From: Acheta domesticus
Taxonomy: Eukaryota; Arthropoda; Insecta; Orthoptera; Gryllidae
Direction of reading: 5' to 3'
Length of the DNA: 64,000 bases
Assembly (NCBI GenBank): GCA_031308135.1
Contig: JAHLJT010008756.1
Coordinates: 105,613,271-105,677,270, forward strand
How positions within the stretch are numbered: position 1 is the stretch's first letter; every line of letters begins with the position of its first letter. The notes under the pieces are model-generated. The model searched no databases and had not been told where the DNA came from. It was given only the letters and a program-made list of their open reading frames with translations. A program made the position numbers and the translations under genes. Shown here one piece after another: positions 54,686 through 64,000 of this stretch.

Positions 54686-54708
54686 TGTGTGTGTGTGTGT
54701 GTGTGTGT
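54686..54708. repeat. (GT)n microsatellite at the LINE 5' end
   Basis: About 11 GT units, that is (AC)n in LINE orientation. A shorter (GT)n lies at the LINE 3' end (46318-46331). Together they suggest a target-site duplication in an AC repeat. Confidence 0.8.
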
Positions 54709-54969
54709 ATACTGACTGCGATTTTTCTAAGAGCGACTCTCAAGGAAACTCAAATCCCATCTACGCGATGGAATATGTCACGGCGTTTCGCGTCTTTTTC
54801 TCGGTCTTGCCGGTAGAAGTTAGCATGATCGCAAGCACTGCTTCATACGGTCGCGATCGTGCGAAATCTAGCGGAACGACTGAGAAAGACGCGAAATGCC
54901 GTGACATATTCCATCGCGAAGATGGGATTTGAGTTCCTTGAGAGTCGCTCTTAGAAAAATCGCAGTATA
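54708..54969. mobile_element. Foldback MITE
   Basis: Arms of about 100 bases are almost perfectly inverted. TATACTG…CGATTTTTCTAAGAG, CAAATCCCATC and GCGATGGAATATGTCACGGC on the left recur inverted on the right. The loop is about 50 bases. The left arm has a 4-base insertion (ACTG). It is non-coding, and the TSD is unclear because the left side is the GT repeat. Confidence 0.7.
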
Positions 54970-55482
54970 GTGGATGAGTTACTTCTGATATAAAACAGTA
55001 GTGAAACGTCTCATTGTTCTATAGACAGGATTTTTCAAATTCCGTTTAGTTCTTTCTCCTATTCCGAAGACTTAAGGTAATTAGTGATTGACAACCAAGA
55101 CAACGCGAATCGATCTCGAGTTTAAAAATTAGATATGTACTTTTTTATGGTTTGTTTTTTAGTTTTATTGTTTTGGTTATGTAAGTTAGTGCATACAGTG
55201 AGAAATTGGTGATTTCATGGAAGATTCAGTAGGTATCTAATTTTCAAAAATAAACTTCTAAAATACTTCAGATAAAATAGAATGACGCAGACTTAAATAT
55301 ATGCAATTATGCCTTCAACATGTAATATCATGATCGCATCCCCACATCTACTAGTAAGGAGAACCACTGGCTGAAGGTAAACTCCCAACGGAAACGCAGG
55401 CCAGTGTGCTCCTGGAAATGTGCGCGTAGTGCGGGAACATACCGTATGCGCTATTATTTTGTGAGAAAGTCGCTTCGTGATC
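54970..55482. other. No gene recognised
   Basis: AT-rich, with low-complexity T runs near 55140-55180 and no conserved frame. Confidence 0.35.
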
Positions 55483-55653
55483 CAGTGGCGTATCTTCGGT
55501 ATGGCAGACATGGCACGGGCCATGGCGCCACTCACAAGGGGCGCAAGGGTTTACCCGTTAAAACAAATAACCGCAACCTTAATTTTAAGCATCCCCACAG
55601 GGGTGCAAATTCTATGCTTGCCAGGGCCGCCTGAGTATCTAGATACGCCTCTG
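55483..55653. mobile_element. Short hAT MITE, 171 bp
   Basis: The ends CAGTGGCGTATCTTC and, inverted, CAGAGGCGTATCTAG are flanked by the perfect 8-bp TSD TCGTGATC (55475-55482 and 55654-55661). It is too short to code. Its termini resemble those of hAT-1. Confidence 0.8.
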
Positions 55654-55801
55654 TCGTGATCGACGACGTTCCGGGCGTGAACAAAGTAGCTAGTGACACC
55701 TGGCGGAGAGTGTCACTACCCCACTCCACCCACTCCAACACTCCACTACGAAACTCCACCCACGCCAACAGCGTTACCATGGAGTAACACAACCGATGCT
55801 A

Positions 55802-56488
55802 AGGCCTCATTCACAATGCAAACTTAAACGTAACGTTATGCTGTAAACTTAGCCGCAAAATTTACACGTAAAAACAAGCGTTCACAATGACGAACGTAAG
55901 TTTTCGCCTCAACCAATCAGAATTCAATGTACTCAAACTTGATCGATTCGTCTCTTACATGGTGGAAAAATCTTTTCACCATGGTTTCTAGCTTTTTCTT
56001 CGAGATTCCTTCCTATCGATTTGCCTTTATATACATGCGAGTAGATGTAGTAGTGCTAACATTTCCTTCATCTCATAAACAAGGATTCTCATGAACCAAA
56101 TTCATGAGTAATTCGTCGAACATAATTAGTTTATTCGCCATCTCAGCTTAAAGTCACAATAAGAAATTGTCCCAATTCTTACATTGAATTCATACACGCA
56201 TCAAAACCTTTCGTAAACTAGTTTCTCTACATTACAATAACTATGACATAACCACAAAACAACCTGAACACAATCTGAAATTGAACTTCCTTGCTGCTCT
56301 CTGATTGGTCTTCGGTAGAATTCCGACGTAAACTTACGTAAAAGCTTGGAGCTTGCGAACTCTTAAGTTTACAGTCTTACGTCTACGGTTACGTCAAAGC
56401 ATTGTGAATGGTCTCGCCTAATAACACATTTTTAGGTTTTTGCGGCTACGTTACGTTTACGTTTAAGTTCGCATTGTGAATGAGGCCA
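55802..56488. mobile_element. MITE, 687 bp, TA-flanked
   Basis: Inverted ends GGCCTCATTCACAATGC followed by AACTTAAACGTAA on both sides; flanked by TA. A third copy of the terminal motif (GCATTGTGAATGAGGC) lies just outside the right end at 56495-56511. It is non-coding. The superfamily is not assigned. Confidence 0.6.
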
Positions 56489-56566
56489 TAGGGCGCATTG
56501 TGAATGAGGCGCAAGTTGGCGGCGCCTCAGTAAAACGTTTAAGCGCCCCGCGCGGTAAAATTTAAA

Positions 56567-57173
56567 ATGGCAAAGAACGGAGAGGCCACAATTAATGGTG
56601 CCGTCTCAAAGAAAATAGATGGAGACACAGCGAAGCGAGCACCTGAGACATCTCTTCATTTATGGAAAGGCTTGATAGCGCTCGAAGAATTGGAAGATAG
56701 TATTTTTTCGTGAACTTGCGAAAATACTCACTTCCATCAACAATGTAGTATCATCCACTAGGAATATACATAAAACCGTGGAAAGATGACACGGTTTATT
56801 TATTTATTTATTTGTCAAAAAACAGTAAAAACTGTATATGACGTGTGGGCAAAGAAATTATCTGCGCACGTTTTCTTAAGGGCCCAAAAAAACGAAAAAT
56901 GAATTTAGAAAATAATTATTTTAGAAAAAATAAAAATATTTGAAAAATGTTTTGTCCGAGTTATAGAAAATCAATTTCAACGGTAAATGAACTACAAGCA
57001 AAAGGAGTGCTCAACAAAACGCGCGCACAGTCAAGCTACATTTACGTCCAGAAGCAAAACAAGGGGCCATCTCAGCATTTGCTCAATGGATCAGGGAAAC
57101 TGGACAAAACCTGATCGAGATGGGGGTCATTGACCCGGAAGCTGAAGTACATTACTTGTTACAGGCCAATTAA
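56567..57173 (+). pseudogene. Unidentified protein-coding remnant, interrupted
   Basis: The first part begins ATG (56567), reads MAKNGEATINGAVSKKIDGD and LHLWKGLIALEELEDSI, and shifts frame in a T run at about 56705 into RELAKILTSINNVVSSTRN. The second part (about 56990-57173) ends in a helical, charged C-terminus (QGAISAFAQWIRETGQNLIE, then EAEVHYLLQAN stop). Between them is AT-rich sequence starting with a (TTTA)n tail. The two parts may be one short helical protein, perhaps a retro-copied gene with an insertion. I do not recognise the family. Confidence 0.35.
56795..56985 (-). mobile_element. Possible LINE 3'-end fragment with (TAAA)n tail
   Basis: On the minus strand it ends …GACAAATAAATAAATAAATAAA, typical of a LINE tail without poly(A). 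It separates the two halves of the coding remnant. It could belong to the LINE at 57174-59735 or be a separate truncated copy. Confidence 0.35.
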
Positions 57174-57350
57174 ATATTTTTTTAAATGTGTACAATGCAA
57201 ACGTAAACTAATTCATTATATATCTTTGTTTTGTTACATTAAACATTTTTCTTTTTCACGATCAGTATAGTCTCTAATTTGTGTAGAAACAGTTTTACAG
57301 CAGAAAAGATTTTACTTTAAACTTAAATTTGTGTACCCACTTTAATTGTT

Positions 57351-57797
57351 TTATGTCATCTGGCAATGCGTTGTAAAGTAACGTACATGTATTGTACTGA
57401 GCTGTTGATATTGATACTGAGCTGATTTCTTGTACTGAGCTGTTGATACTGACACTTGATGCACGTGATTTCTACGGGCGTGTGTTGTAATTATAAATAT
57501 CAATATTGCATGAAAATATGTTCCCTCCGTTAAGTAGGTCATTTTGACAAATATTACAGATTCGTAAATAAATAGACAAGGCAATGGTAAGATTACCAGC
57601 TCAATGAAAAGAGGCTTGCAGGAATCACGTGGAAGGTATTTTTTCATTATTCGAATAATTTTCTTTTGCAATCTGAAGGTCTGAATACTACAGGATGAGC
57701 TTCCCAGAATATTATGCCATATCTCAGGCGGGCAAAATAAACGCAACGAGCTGCATGAAGGCTGACAGAATTTGAAAGAATTCTGAATGCGTGGCAT
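57351..57797 (-). pseudogene. LINE ORF2 C-terminal region
   Basis: The 148-residue frame has EIWHNILGSSSCSIQTFRLQ and RDSCKPLFIELVILPLPC, typical of the segment after RT where the protein ends. The last 40 residues are low-complexity. Confidence 0.65.
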
Positions 57798-57868
57798 AAT
57801 GTACTTAATTTAGTGTTTAATTCTGTTATATGTACATTCCATTTGAGGGTTTGATTGAATTGAAAGAC

Positions 57869-58321
57869 CTAAAATTTTGTTGCCTTAACATCAGCTAATT
57901 GCATATTGTTCATTTTCAATGGAACATGCGATTTCCGATTTGAGATGCAAAAATGCATTGAAACAGTTTTTCTTTCGTTAACAATTAATTTGTTATTATT
58001 AAACCAATTTGAAACTTCTGAAATTGTACTATTTACTGCTTCTTTTTTGCAAAGAACATTCGTGTCATCAGCAAACAGAACCGTTCTTCCATTTTTAATA
58101 GACGAGGGCATATCGTTTACATATAACAGAAAGAGAACAGGACCTAAGATCGAACCTTGCGGGACCCCATGCTCAATTGGCAAAGAATTGGAAATATAAG
58201 TATGTAATGTCCTTTCGTGCCAGTATGGTATTTCTACTCTTTGAGTCCGATGTTTAAGGTAAGAAGTTATCCAATCTAGGGCAATACCACGAATTCCGTA
58301 CGAAGGTAATTTTGAGAGCAA
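57869..58321 (-). pseudogene. LINE reverse transcriptase
   Basis: The 150-residue frame contains YGIRGIALDWITSYLKHRTQ, HGVPQGSILGPVLFLLYVND and FADDTNVL with both catalytic Asp residues. VSNWFNNNKLIVNERKT follows. Upstream RT sequence (58321-58500) is in other frames (YGFRKSKSTETA-like near 58430). Confidence 0.8.
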
Positions 58322-58769
58322 GATCTTATGGTCAATAACGTCAAAAGCTTTCGAGAGATCTAAGAATATTTCAATGGGTACTTCATTTTGGTCTATTGAT
58401 GAAGAAACATCTTTGAGAAAAGAAAAAATGGCAGTTTCCGTAGATTTTGATTTTCTAAAACCGTATTGTAAGTCTGAAAACGCTCTGTTTTTTCCTGAGA
58501 AAAGTTTCCATTCGTAAGTAGAAAAGCCTTTCTATATTTTTTCAGAAAACTGACTAAAGAGAAATTGGCCGGTAATTTTGAATATCATTTTTGTTCCCTT
58601 TTTTTAAAAGTGGCTTAAGTTTTTGCTGTCTTGAAAATATCTGGAAATATTCCTGTACATAAAGAAAGCATTGAAAATGTGAGTTAACGGATGTATAAAG
58701 GCAGGTGCACAAGTTTTTAATAAACAATCCGGAAATTCATCTAAACCAGATGAATATTTATTTTTTAGT

Positions 58770-59700
58770 TTAACTGGCTATTCTGTGGATTTCGTTGGGA
58801 GAAGTTTCGGAAATAAACATCGTATCGGAAATTTTTTGGGAAGCGTAAGAAGTTGAATTTTGTGGTTTTAGTCCCTTCGTGAGATCAGACGCAATTTTAG
58901 AAAAGTGTTTTGTTGAAGAGATTGGCAACTTTTTCCGGATTACTCGTTTCTCTTTCATTATCCTTTAAAATAACATTCTCTACAAGGTATCGAGATGATG
59001 TGGTTGTATTTTTTACGATATCCCACATTGCTTTAGTTTTGTTACTAGCGCTCAAAATGTCCTGACTATTTTTCATTATTTTTGCCTGAACTATTACTTT
59101 TCTTAAAATTCTTTTATATTCTCGGAAGTATATATGGAAACCGGGTGATACGCTATGATGTTTAGAAATAAAGTAAAGCGTACGTTTGTTTTTACACACG
59201 ATGTTCTAATTCCTTGTGTGATCCAAGTATTACTTTTGCTTGAAATGTTTAATTTTCTCTTTTTAAGAGGAAAGCACGCGTTAAAATGAATTGAAAGCTT
59301 GGAGAAAAATAAATTATATTTTCATTTGTGTCACAGCGTTATAAACTGCGTTCCATGATTCCTTCATCAAGTAGTCAGTAAATAATTTTATATTAACTTT
59401 AGTGAATGTTCTGCACATGCGTGTATTATTTATTGTGTCAGTGTTTATGTTCTCAGTAATTGTAAGAATTTGTGCATTGTGGTCACTGTATCCTAGATTA
59501 TTCGTTATTATTTCATATGTAGTTGTGGTTTTGTTAATTATAATTTGATCTATGCTTTTTGTGATTTAAGTGTATTCCGTGTAGGTACATTCACTGTAAT
59601 GTCTAAATTAAAAGAATGAAGTAAATTGAAAAACTGCTCTTTTTCGTGGGATTCGCTCAGAAAATCAATATTGGAATCGCCACATACGACAATGGATTTA
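58770..59700 (-). pseudogene. LINE endonuclease end and linker
   Basis: At about 59640-59700 the minus strand reads VVCGDSNIDFLSESHEKEQF, an endonuclease block with the GD.NID motif. The linker at 58897-59199 reads YFREYKRILRKVIVQAKIMK and TKAMWDIVKNTT. Next, 58770-58958 reads FSKIASDLTKGL. The frames are separate but in the expected order. Confidence 0.65.
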
Positions 59701-60400
59701 AAAGAGAGTTTACTAATTTTGTTCAGAATTATCTCTCAGAGGTGGCCGTGCTTCTAGAATAGTGCTACCAAATATTGCTGTTATAATATTTCAAATATTG
59801 TGATATCTAATTGAATTATCTTAAAATAATCTGATTCTACATCATCTAAATCTACTATTTTACAAAAAGAGATAAAAATCTACGAAAATCTCAAGATCTT
59901 GTTATAATACTCATCTCCCTTACGGGAGACGAGTTGTCTTGGACAATACAAACATGTTTTCATCTGATGTTCAAACTTCCACTCTATACGTTGGCATGCA
60001 AGCAACTCCAGTTCAAGGCATGGATTTTCAACCTCACACCCACCAAATTATCAGCAACCTTTTTATCCAGCTACTTCAGAAACATCTTTTCAAGAATCTT
60101 CAGCAAACCTAGTACCACAACCTGAAACTAACATAGAAGACATCTCCAACAACGTTCGTCGTCCACACCCCACAGATGCTCAAGAAAACCCTTCCAAACG
60201 ATCAAAATCATCTACCCCCATGTATAATATTCCAACCCACTCCAGATATGAACCTTTAGCAAATCTACAAGAGTCGTCTACTTCAACTTCATCACATCAA
60301 AAAGTTCCACCTATAACAGTGATTGGCATGAACTATCCTTTGTTACTTCAAGACATCGCAAAAGTGGTTTCATAATAACTATTCAACAAAATCCCGATTC

Positions 60401-60955
60401 AACGAAATCCAAATTCTTTTTACAGACATTGATAACCATCGAAATTTCAGAAAATTCTGTGAAAGTAATAATATACAATTTTATACATTTTCAAGATCCG
60501 AGCAGAAAAAGCATTCTAGGTAATGTTTAAAAGACATTCCAATATCACTAAGTGAATTAGAAAATTTTTAATGAACTCATTCGCCTAGAATATCCAGTGC
60601 TTCAAGTTCGGCGTCTTTATGACAAACTAAGACATCCTCTTCAAACATGTGCAATAGACTTAACAGACCCCCATCAAGCTAGAACTATTTTAAAATTAGA
60701 TCGTTTATTTCTTCCATTATAAAAGTTCAACCAAAATCAAATCGATTCACCCCTGTTCAGTGTAAAAATTGTCAACGTTTTGGACATTCACAGGCAAACT
60801 GTAAATTGAAACCCAGATGTGTCAAGTGTTCTCAACCCCATCATTACTCGGTTTGTCCAAAGCCACAATCCACACCTCCCACTTGTGTAAACTGTGGAGA
60901 CACAATTCTGCCAATTATAGAGGATGTTCCTTTTACAAACTTGTCTTGAATAATA
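60401..60955 (+). pseudogene. Jockey ORF1 with zinc knuckles
   Basis: The knuckles start at 60761: CKNCQRFGHSQANC, then CVKCSQPHHYSVC, then CVNCGDTHSANYRGC (the last with a one-base shift). Upstream, RFNEIQILFTDIDNHRNF and SNNIQFYTF resemble the RNA-binding-like region that precedes the knuckles in Jockey ORF1. Stops and frameshifts are frequent. Confidence 0.75.
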
Positions 60956-61324
60956 AGATAAATAAATCTAATAATAATTTACCTTCACACATACTTTCTC
61001 CTCTTCTACCCCCACTAATAACCTTTCCCCCAGCATAAACTCTTATTCCACTATTCCTACTACTTTACCTCAAAACTCTTCAAAACTTTTAATTTACATA
61101 CAACACATTTCCCACCTCTTTCTAACACACAAACTAACATTAACAACTCTCCTTGGACAAATAACTTACACATTCCTACACAACATACCTCTCCCTCTTC
61201 TTATAATATTCAACAAATTATTACAACAATAATATCACAAATTCTTTCAATTCTTCTTCCTCAACTTCAAAATATTATTGAATCGCTCTCTCATAATAAA
61301 TAATTGATAAAACTACCAATCAAC

Positions 61325-61590
61325 TAACACTTCTCAACTGGAATGCTAATGGTTTGAAAGACAACAACATACTTTCGAACATTTTCTATACACTCATAAT
61401 GTACACATTGCTTTTATAACTGAGACACATTTACTCCCAACCGACAAATTATATATCTCCAACTATAAAATTTATCGTTTTGACAGAATTAATTCAGTGG
61501 CCTCCGGAGGAGTTGCTATACTCATTAAACACTTTATTAAACACTATTCATTCCAATTTAACAATCATCCTTCTCTTGAAATCCTTTAAT
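61325..61590 (+). pseudogene. Jockey endonuclease N-terminus
   Basis: LLNWNANGLKDN at the start is the 'WNANGL' motif of Jockey-clade endonucleases. ETHLLPTDKLYI and SVASGGVAILIK follow in a shifted frame. It breaks off before the catalytic core is complete. Confidence 0.75.
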
Positions 61591-61891
61591 GTCGATGATG
61601 GGTGGGGGTGGTGAGGATTGGGAAGGCAAGGAAACTCTTGTAGTAGTCTAATACAGAAAATCTGTTTTGAATCGTGATTGGTGGTGGTGATTGTGTTTTT
61701 GCTTCCGCGAATGGACGGTTGGAGGTTTTTGCGGTGTTGCCTATTGTCCAACCGTCTGTGTTTTGAACGACCTCTTCGAGCCTTCGGATATGTTCATCTA
61801 AATTACTGTTGATGTGTGTGAAGGCTTTCAGAAGATCGGGCTTTGAGAGCGTAGAGAGTAGAGAGTGTATAACGATTAGTAGCCATGTCAC
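61586..61891 (-). pseudogene. Possible LINE ORF1 N-terminal fragment, opposite strand
   Basis: This 101-residue frame has LEEVVQNTDGW and PPPITIQNRFSVLDYY. The 'QNRFSVL' phrase is common between the variable N-terminus and RNA-binding part of Jockey ORF1. It meets the + strand LINE head to head at about 61590. Weak evidence; it could be chance. Confidence 0.35.
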
Positions 61892-62630
61892 GAATGCGTG
61901 TCAAGTGCGTGGTAAATATGAAAATAAGTAAAATAGATAATTCAGAATACTACAAAAAAACTACTCCCTAAATTATCTTCTAAATTTAATTTTATTAACT
62001 TATTTAAATTACGTTACGTATTTATTTAAAAATAACGGTGATCTGATTCTAATTAGTATTTAAATGTGATTAATTAAATTCAAATCAAAAAGCGTTCAGT
62101 GTGTTTAATGTAATAGATTGAAGCTGCAAACTAATAAATACAATTAGATTACTATACTTTACCTATTGAAAGGCACGAAATTCACCACTTCCACAAATTT
62201 ATATAAAGGTCAAGTCTTTTCGTTACTGTGGTAGACGAAACTTTGAATTTTTATGTTTTCACAATTTTCACAACACTTTCACTAATAGTTTAAACTTTAC
62301 GCAAATTTCAATTAATTTACAGAGAAAAATTAATATTAATGGTCTTTACACTGTTCAAATAAACGTTTGTCCGTTACGCCGTCTTTTAAATCAAATATTT
62401 GGATTACTTCTTTTTCACTGCTTCGGGACAAAATAAATCTCTTTCCGCTTACCTGTAACAAGTAAACAAGTAAAGAAGACAGTTTAACAGCAAAAGGGCA
62501 CCTGAAATATGTAGAAAAGTAGCTGAAAATTAATAAAATATCAGAGCACAGCCACAGCACGTCAGTCACGTAAGCAAGCCAGCCAATAAGCACGGAGAGC
62601 ACGATAAGCACGGTTCTAGCACGGAGAGCA
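61892..62630. other. No gene recognised
   Basis: Very AT-rich to about 62340. The 133-residue minus frame at 62336-62737 overlaps the + strand LINE fragment below and is hydrophobic only because it is antisense to a basic, charged coding strand. Confidence 0.35.
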
Positions 62631-63075
62631 ATGGACCGCCTTGTGGCCACTAGGAAGGAAGTAACCACGAAGAAACCTGACTTACAGGCGACCTTGAGCT
62701 TGGAAATGGAGGAAGTGCCGAAGGAAGAGAATGCCACGAGAGCAAGTGAGAACCGCCTGAGGAGGGTCGAGCGGTCAATTTGAGCTCAATTGAAAGCGAT
62801 AAGGAATCACGCCTTTGTACCAAAAGGGCTGTGAACCTGTCGAGACATTACAAGAAGCATTCGCTCGGAGCAATCTGGAAAAAAGATGAGGAGAGTTCAT
62901 CGAAGTGAAAAGAAAAGAATAAGAAGGAAAAGAGCATTGAAACCAAGACGAAAAATCAGCGTAAAGATGCTATCAAGGTAACTGCAAAAGAAAGCACATC
63001 ATATGTGGGCATCTTAAACACATAAGAAGCTTGGTAAATCCCGACGAATGCAAAGCCGAAGTGGCGGCAATACGA
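62631..63075 (+). pseudogene. R1/LOA-type LINE ORF1 fragment
   Basis: It starts MDRLVATRKEVTTKKPDLQA, then a Lys/Arg-rich stretch, then KDAIKVTAKESTSYVGIL and NPDECKAEVAAIRTSDA in nearby frames. The last part corresponds to the 'SYADIL…VNPE..G.EV..IR' block of R1/LOA gag-like proteins. It is cut off at 63075 by an inverted Helitron-like terminus. No zinc knuckles remain. Confidence 0.5.
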
Positions 63076-63450
63076 ACAAGTGATGCTACGGAATGGCACA
63101 GACTTTTCTCACATTAGTTTTCTATTTCCTAGGTCTTCGCTAGATATTCGGAATTGGCACATTCTCTTTCTTGCCAGCTGCCATCTATCACCGCCAAAAG
63201 TACATTTTTTTGTCATGGTCTTAATTTTTCGGTTTTTCCAATTGGTAGAACGAAAATATTCATTTTTGAATATTAAAGAATACAAAACCTAGTCATAATG
63301 GCAATTTGTTTTTTTTCTTTAAAATGTTGTGCAATTTTAAAGAAAAATTGCGTTTTTGCGCTAATAAAAATGCAAAATTTGAAGCTTATTTCACAGAAAA
63401 GTTTCACAGAAAAGTATATCACTCCGTGTATACGTTCGTGTACGGGAAAG
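63076..63450 (-). mobile_element. Helitron-like terminus copy, inverted
   Basis: On the minus strand it ends GTGCCATTCCGTAGCATCACTTG. Its body shares TTAGTTTTCTATTTCCT and CTTGCCAGCTGCCATCTAT with 19955-20030. The far edge is TACGTTCGTGTACGGGAAAG near 63432-63451. The 3' tetranucleotide (CTTG) departs from CTRR. Confidence 0.4.
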
Positions 63451-63469
63451 TAAAATAAAAATAAAAAAA

Positions 63470-64000
63470 GCTTCCTACTGGTCGACCATGCCACAAATTA
63501 TAAGAAGATTTAGTTTCAATGGAAGACTTTCCAGTGCGATTCAAATATGTGGCAGTATTGCATGCTTCTGCCCATAGTTTCTTTTGGTACTTGCTTGAAT
63601 TCAACATGGAACGCGCGCACTCGACAATGGTTCGATTTTCACGCTCCGCAACACCATTTTGCTGTGGTGTACACGGCGCAGTAATGCAGTGTTCTATGCC
63701 CTGCTTGCTAGCAGTTCAGAGACCTTGTTGTCAAATTCTTTTCCTCCATCACATCTCAGTTGCTTAATAACATGTCCATTCGTCTTGGCTTCATTCAAAA
63801 ACTACTCCAAAACGGTGCAAACTTCACTTTTCTGTTTCAAAAAGAAAACTACGATATTTTCTAAAGCCATCTTTAAAACACACATAGTAGCGCGCGCCTT
63901 TCCGAGAGATTCAGTCGACATGGGTCCGTTTACATCGGCGTGGATTTGTTCACCAGTTATCATTGGTCGATTCATTCGTTTCTTGAATGGCAACCTGTGC
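63470..64000 (-). pseudogene. copia-type integrase, runs off the window
   Basis: The minus strand reads KKRMNRPMITGEQIHADVNG (first catalytic Asp, 63802-63993) and VFFLKQKSEVCTVLE. A stretch in other frames follows, with CDGGKEFDN (second Asp) and the GVAERENRTIVE block (catalytic Glu) at about 63620-63750. It ends with SSKYQKKLWAEACNTATYLN (63419-63607). This order is typical of Ty1/copia integrase. Frameshifts break it, and it is cut at about 63470 by a family-H repeat. The rest of the element lies beyond 64000. Confidence 0.8.

Larger units (their letters stand above)
57174..59735 (-). mobile_element. CR1/Jockey-group LINE, 5'-truncated
   Basis: The minus strand carries an endonuclease end (about 59570-59700), linker (58770-59199), RT (57869-58500) and C-terminal segment (57351-57797). 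ORF1 and most of the endonuclease are missing. The RT signature GVPQGSILGPVLFLLYVND and the C-terminal SCKPLFIELVILPLPCLFIY place it in the CR1/Jockey group; the exact clade is open. Frameshifts are present throughout. Confidence 0.7.
59940..61590 (+). mobile_element. Jockey-type LINE fragment (ORF1 and endonuclease start)
   Basis: The sense strand holds a degenerate ORF1 (Pro/Ser/Thr-rich N-terminus, then zinc knuckles) and, after a Pro/Thr-rich stretch, the endonuclease start at about 61325. It is truncated abruptly near 61590, where an opposite-strand fragment begins. The RT is missing. Confidence 0.65.

Noticed and set aside
62336..62737. 133-residue hydrophobic minus-strand frame
   Set aside because: Antisense to a Lys/Glu-rich LINE ORF1 fragment; the hydrophobic character follows from complementing Lys/Glu codons.

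Overview
This is eukaryotic, almost certainly arthropod (probably insect) nuclear DNA. It is AT-rich and dominated by transposable elements. The element types fit an arthropod: R1-, Jockey- and CR1-type LINEs, hAT and piggyBac elements, a DUF4817-domain transposon, Ty3 and copia retroelements, and a tRNA-derived SINE. There are no bacterial operons, CRISPR arrays or rRNA genes. The species cannot be named from the sequence. Most six-frame open reading frames are fragments of element proteins or chance frames.

Region 1 (1-15.5 kb). The only convincing host gene signal is a pair of in-phase exons on the + strand. One is a GC-rich exon (390-593) with a good donor. The other is a terminal exon (15298-15411) with a clean acceptor, a stop codon and an AATAAA (15457). 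The 14.7-kb intron between them is packed with elements. Its core is a deep nest: a Helitron-like repeat (about 3440-14745) is interrupted by a minus-strand Jockey LINE (about 5237-14089). The LINE is interrupted by two hAT elements (5945-11684 and 12715-14013). The first hAT contains a third (6816-9907), which contains a fourth (7626-8889). A tRNA-Asp-derived SINE (14335-14696) sits in the Helitron-like 3' part. Most boundaries have target-site duplications (TSDs), and several have an unoccupied paralogous copy elsewhere in the window.

Region 2 (15.5-33.5 kb). A fifth hAT element (16240-17724) is followed by many copies, in both orientations, of the AT-rich Helitron-like repeat. Embedded in these are two GC-rich probable solo LTRs (23833-25390 and 27951-29095) and a decayed + strand Jockey LINE (about 29236-32126).

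Region 3 (33.5-43.2 kb). A DNA transposon with very long terminal inverted repeats (33524-36997) lies in a (TA)n tract and keeps only an N-terminal DUF4817 domain. It is followed by a full-length Ty3/Gypsy-type retrotransposon on the minus strand (38055-43169). Its two LTRs are almost identical, yet its genes carry several frameshifts.

Region 4 (43.2-56.5 kb). An R1-clade LINE (about 46336-54685, minus strand) is bounded by (AC)n on both sides. A decayed piggyBac (49801-53685) is inserted in its ORF1, and a second, better preserved piggyBac (50053-52455) is inserted in the first. Three small inverted-repeat elements follow (54708-56488).

Region 5 (56.5-64 kb). This holds an unidentified coding-like fragment, a CR1-group LINE on the minus strand, a Jockey-type LINE on the + strand, an R1/LOA-type ORF1 fragment and, at the right edge, the integrase part of a copia element that runs out of the window.
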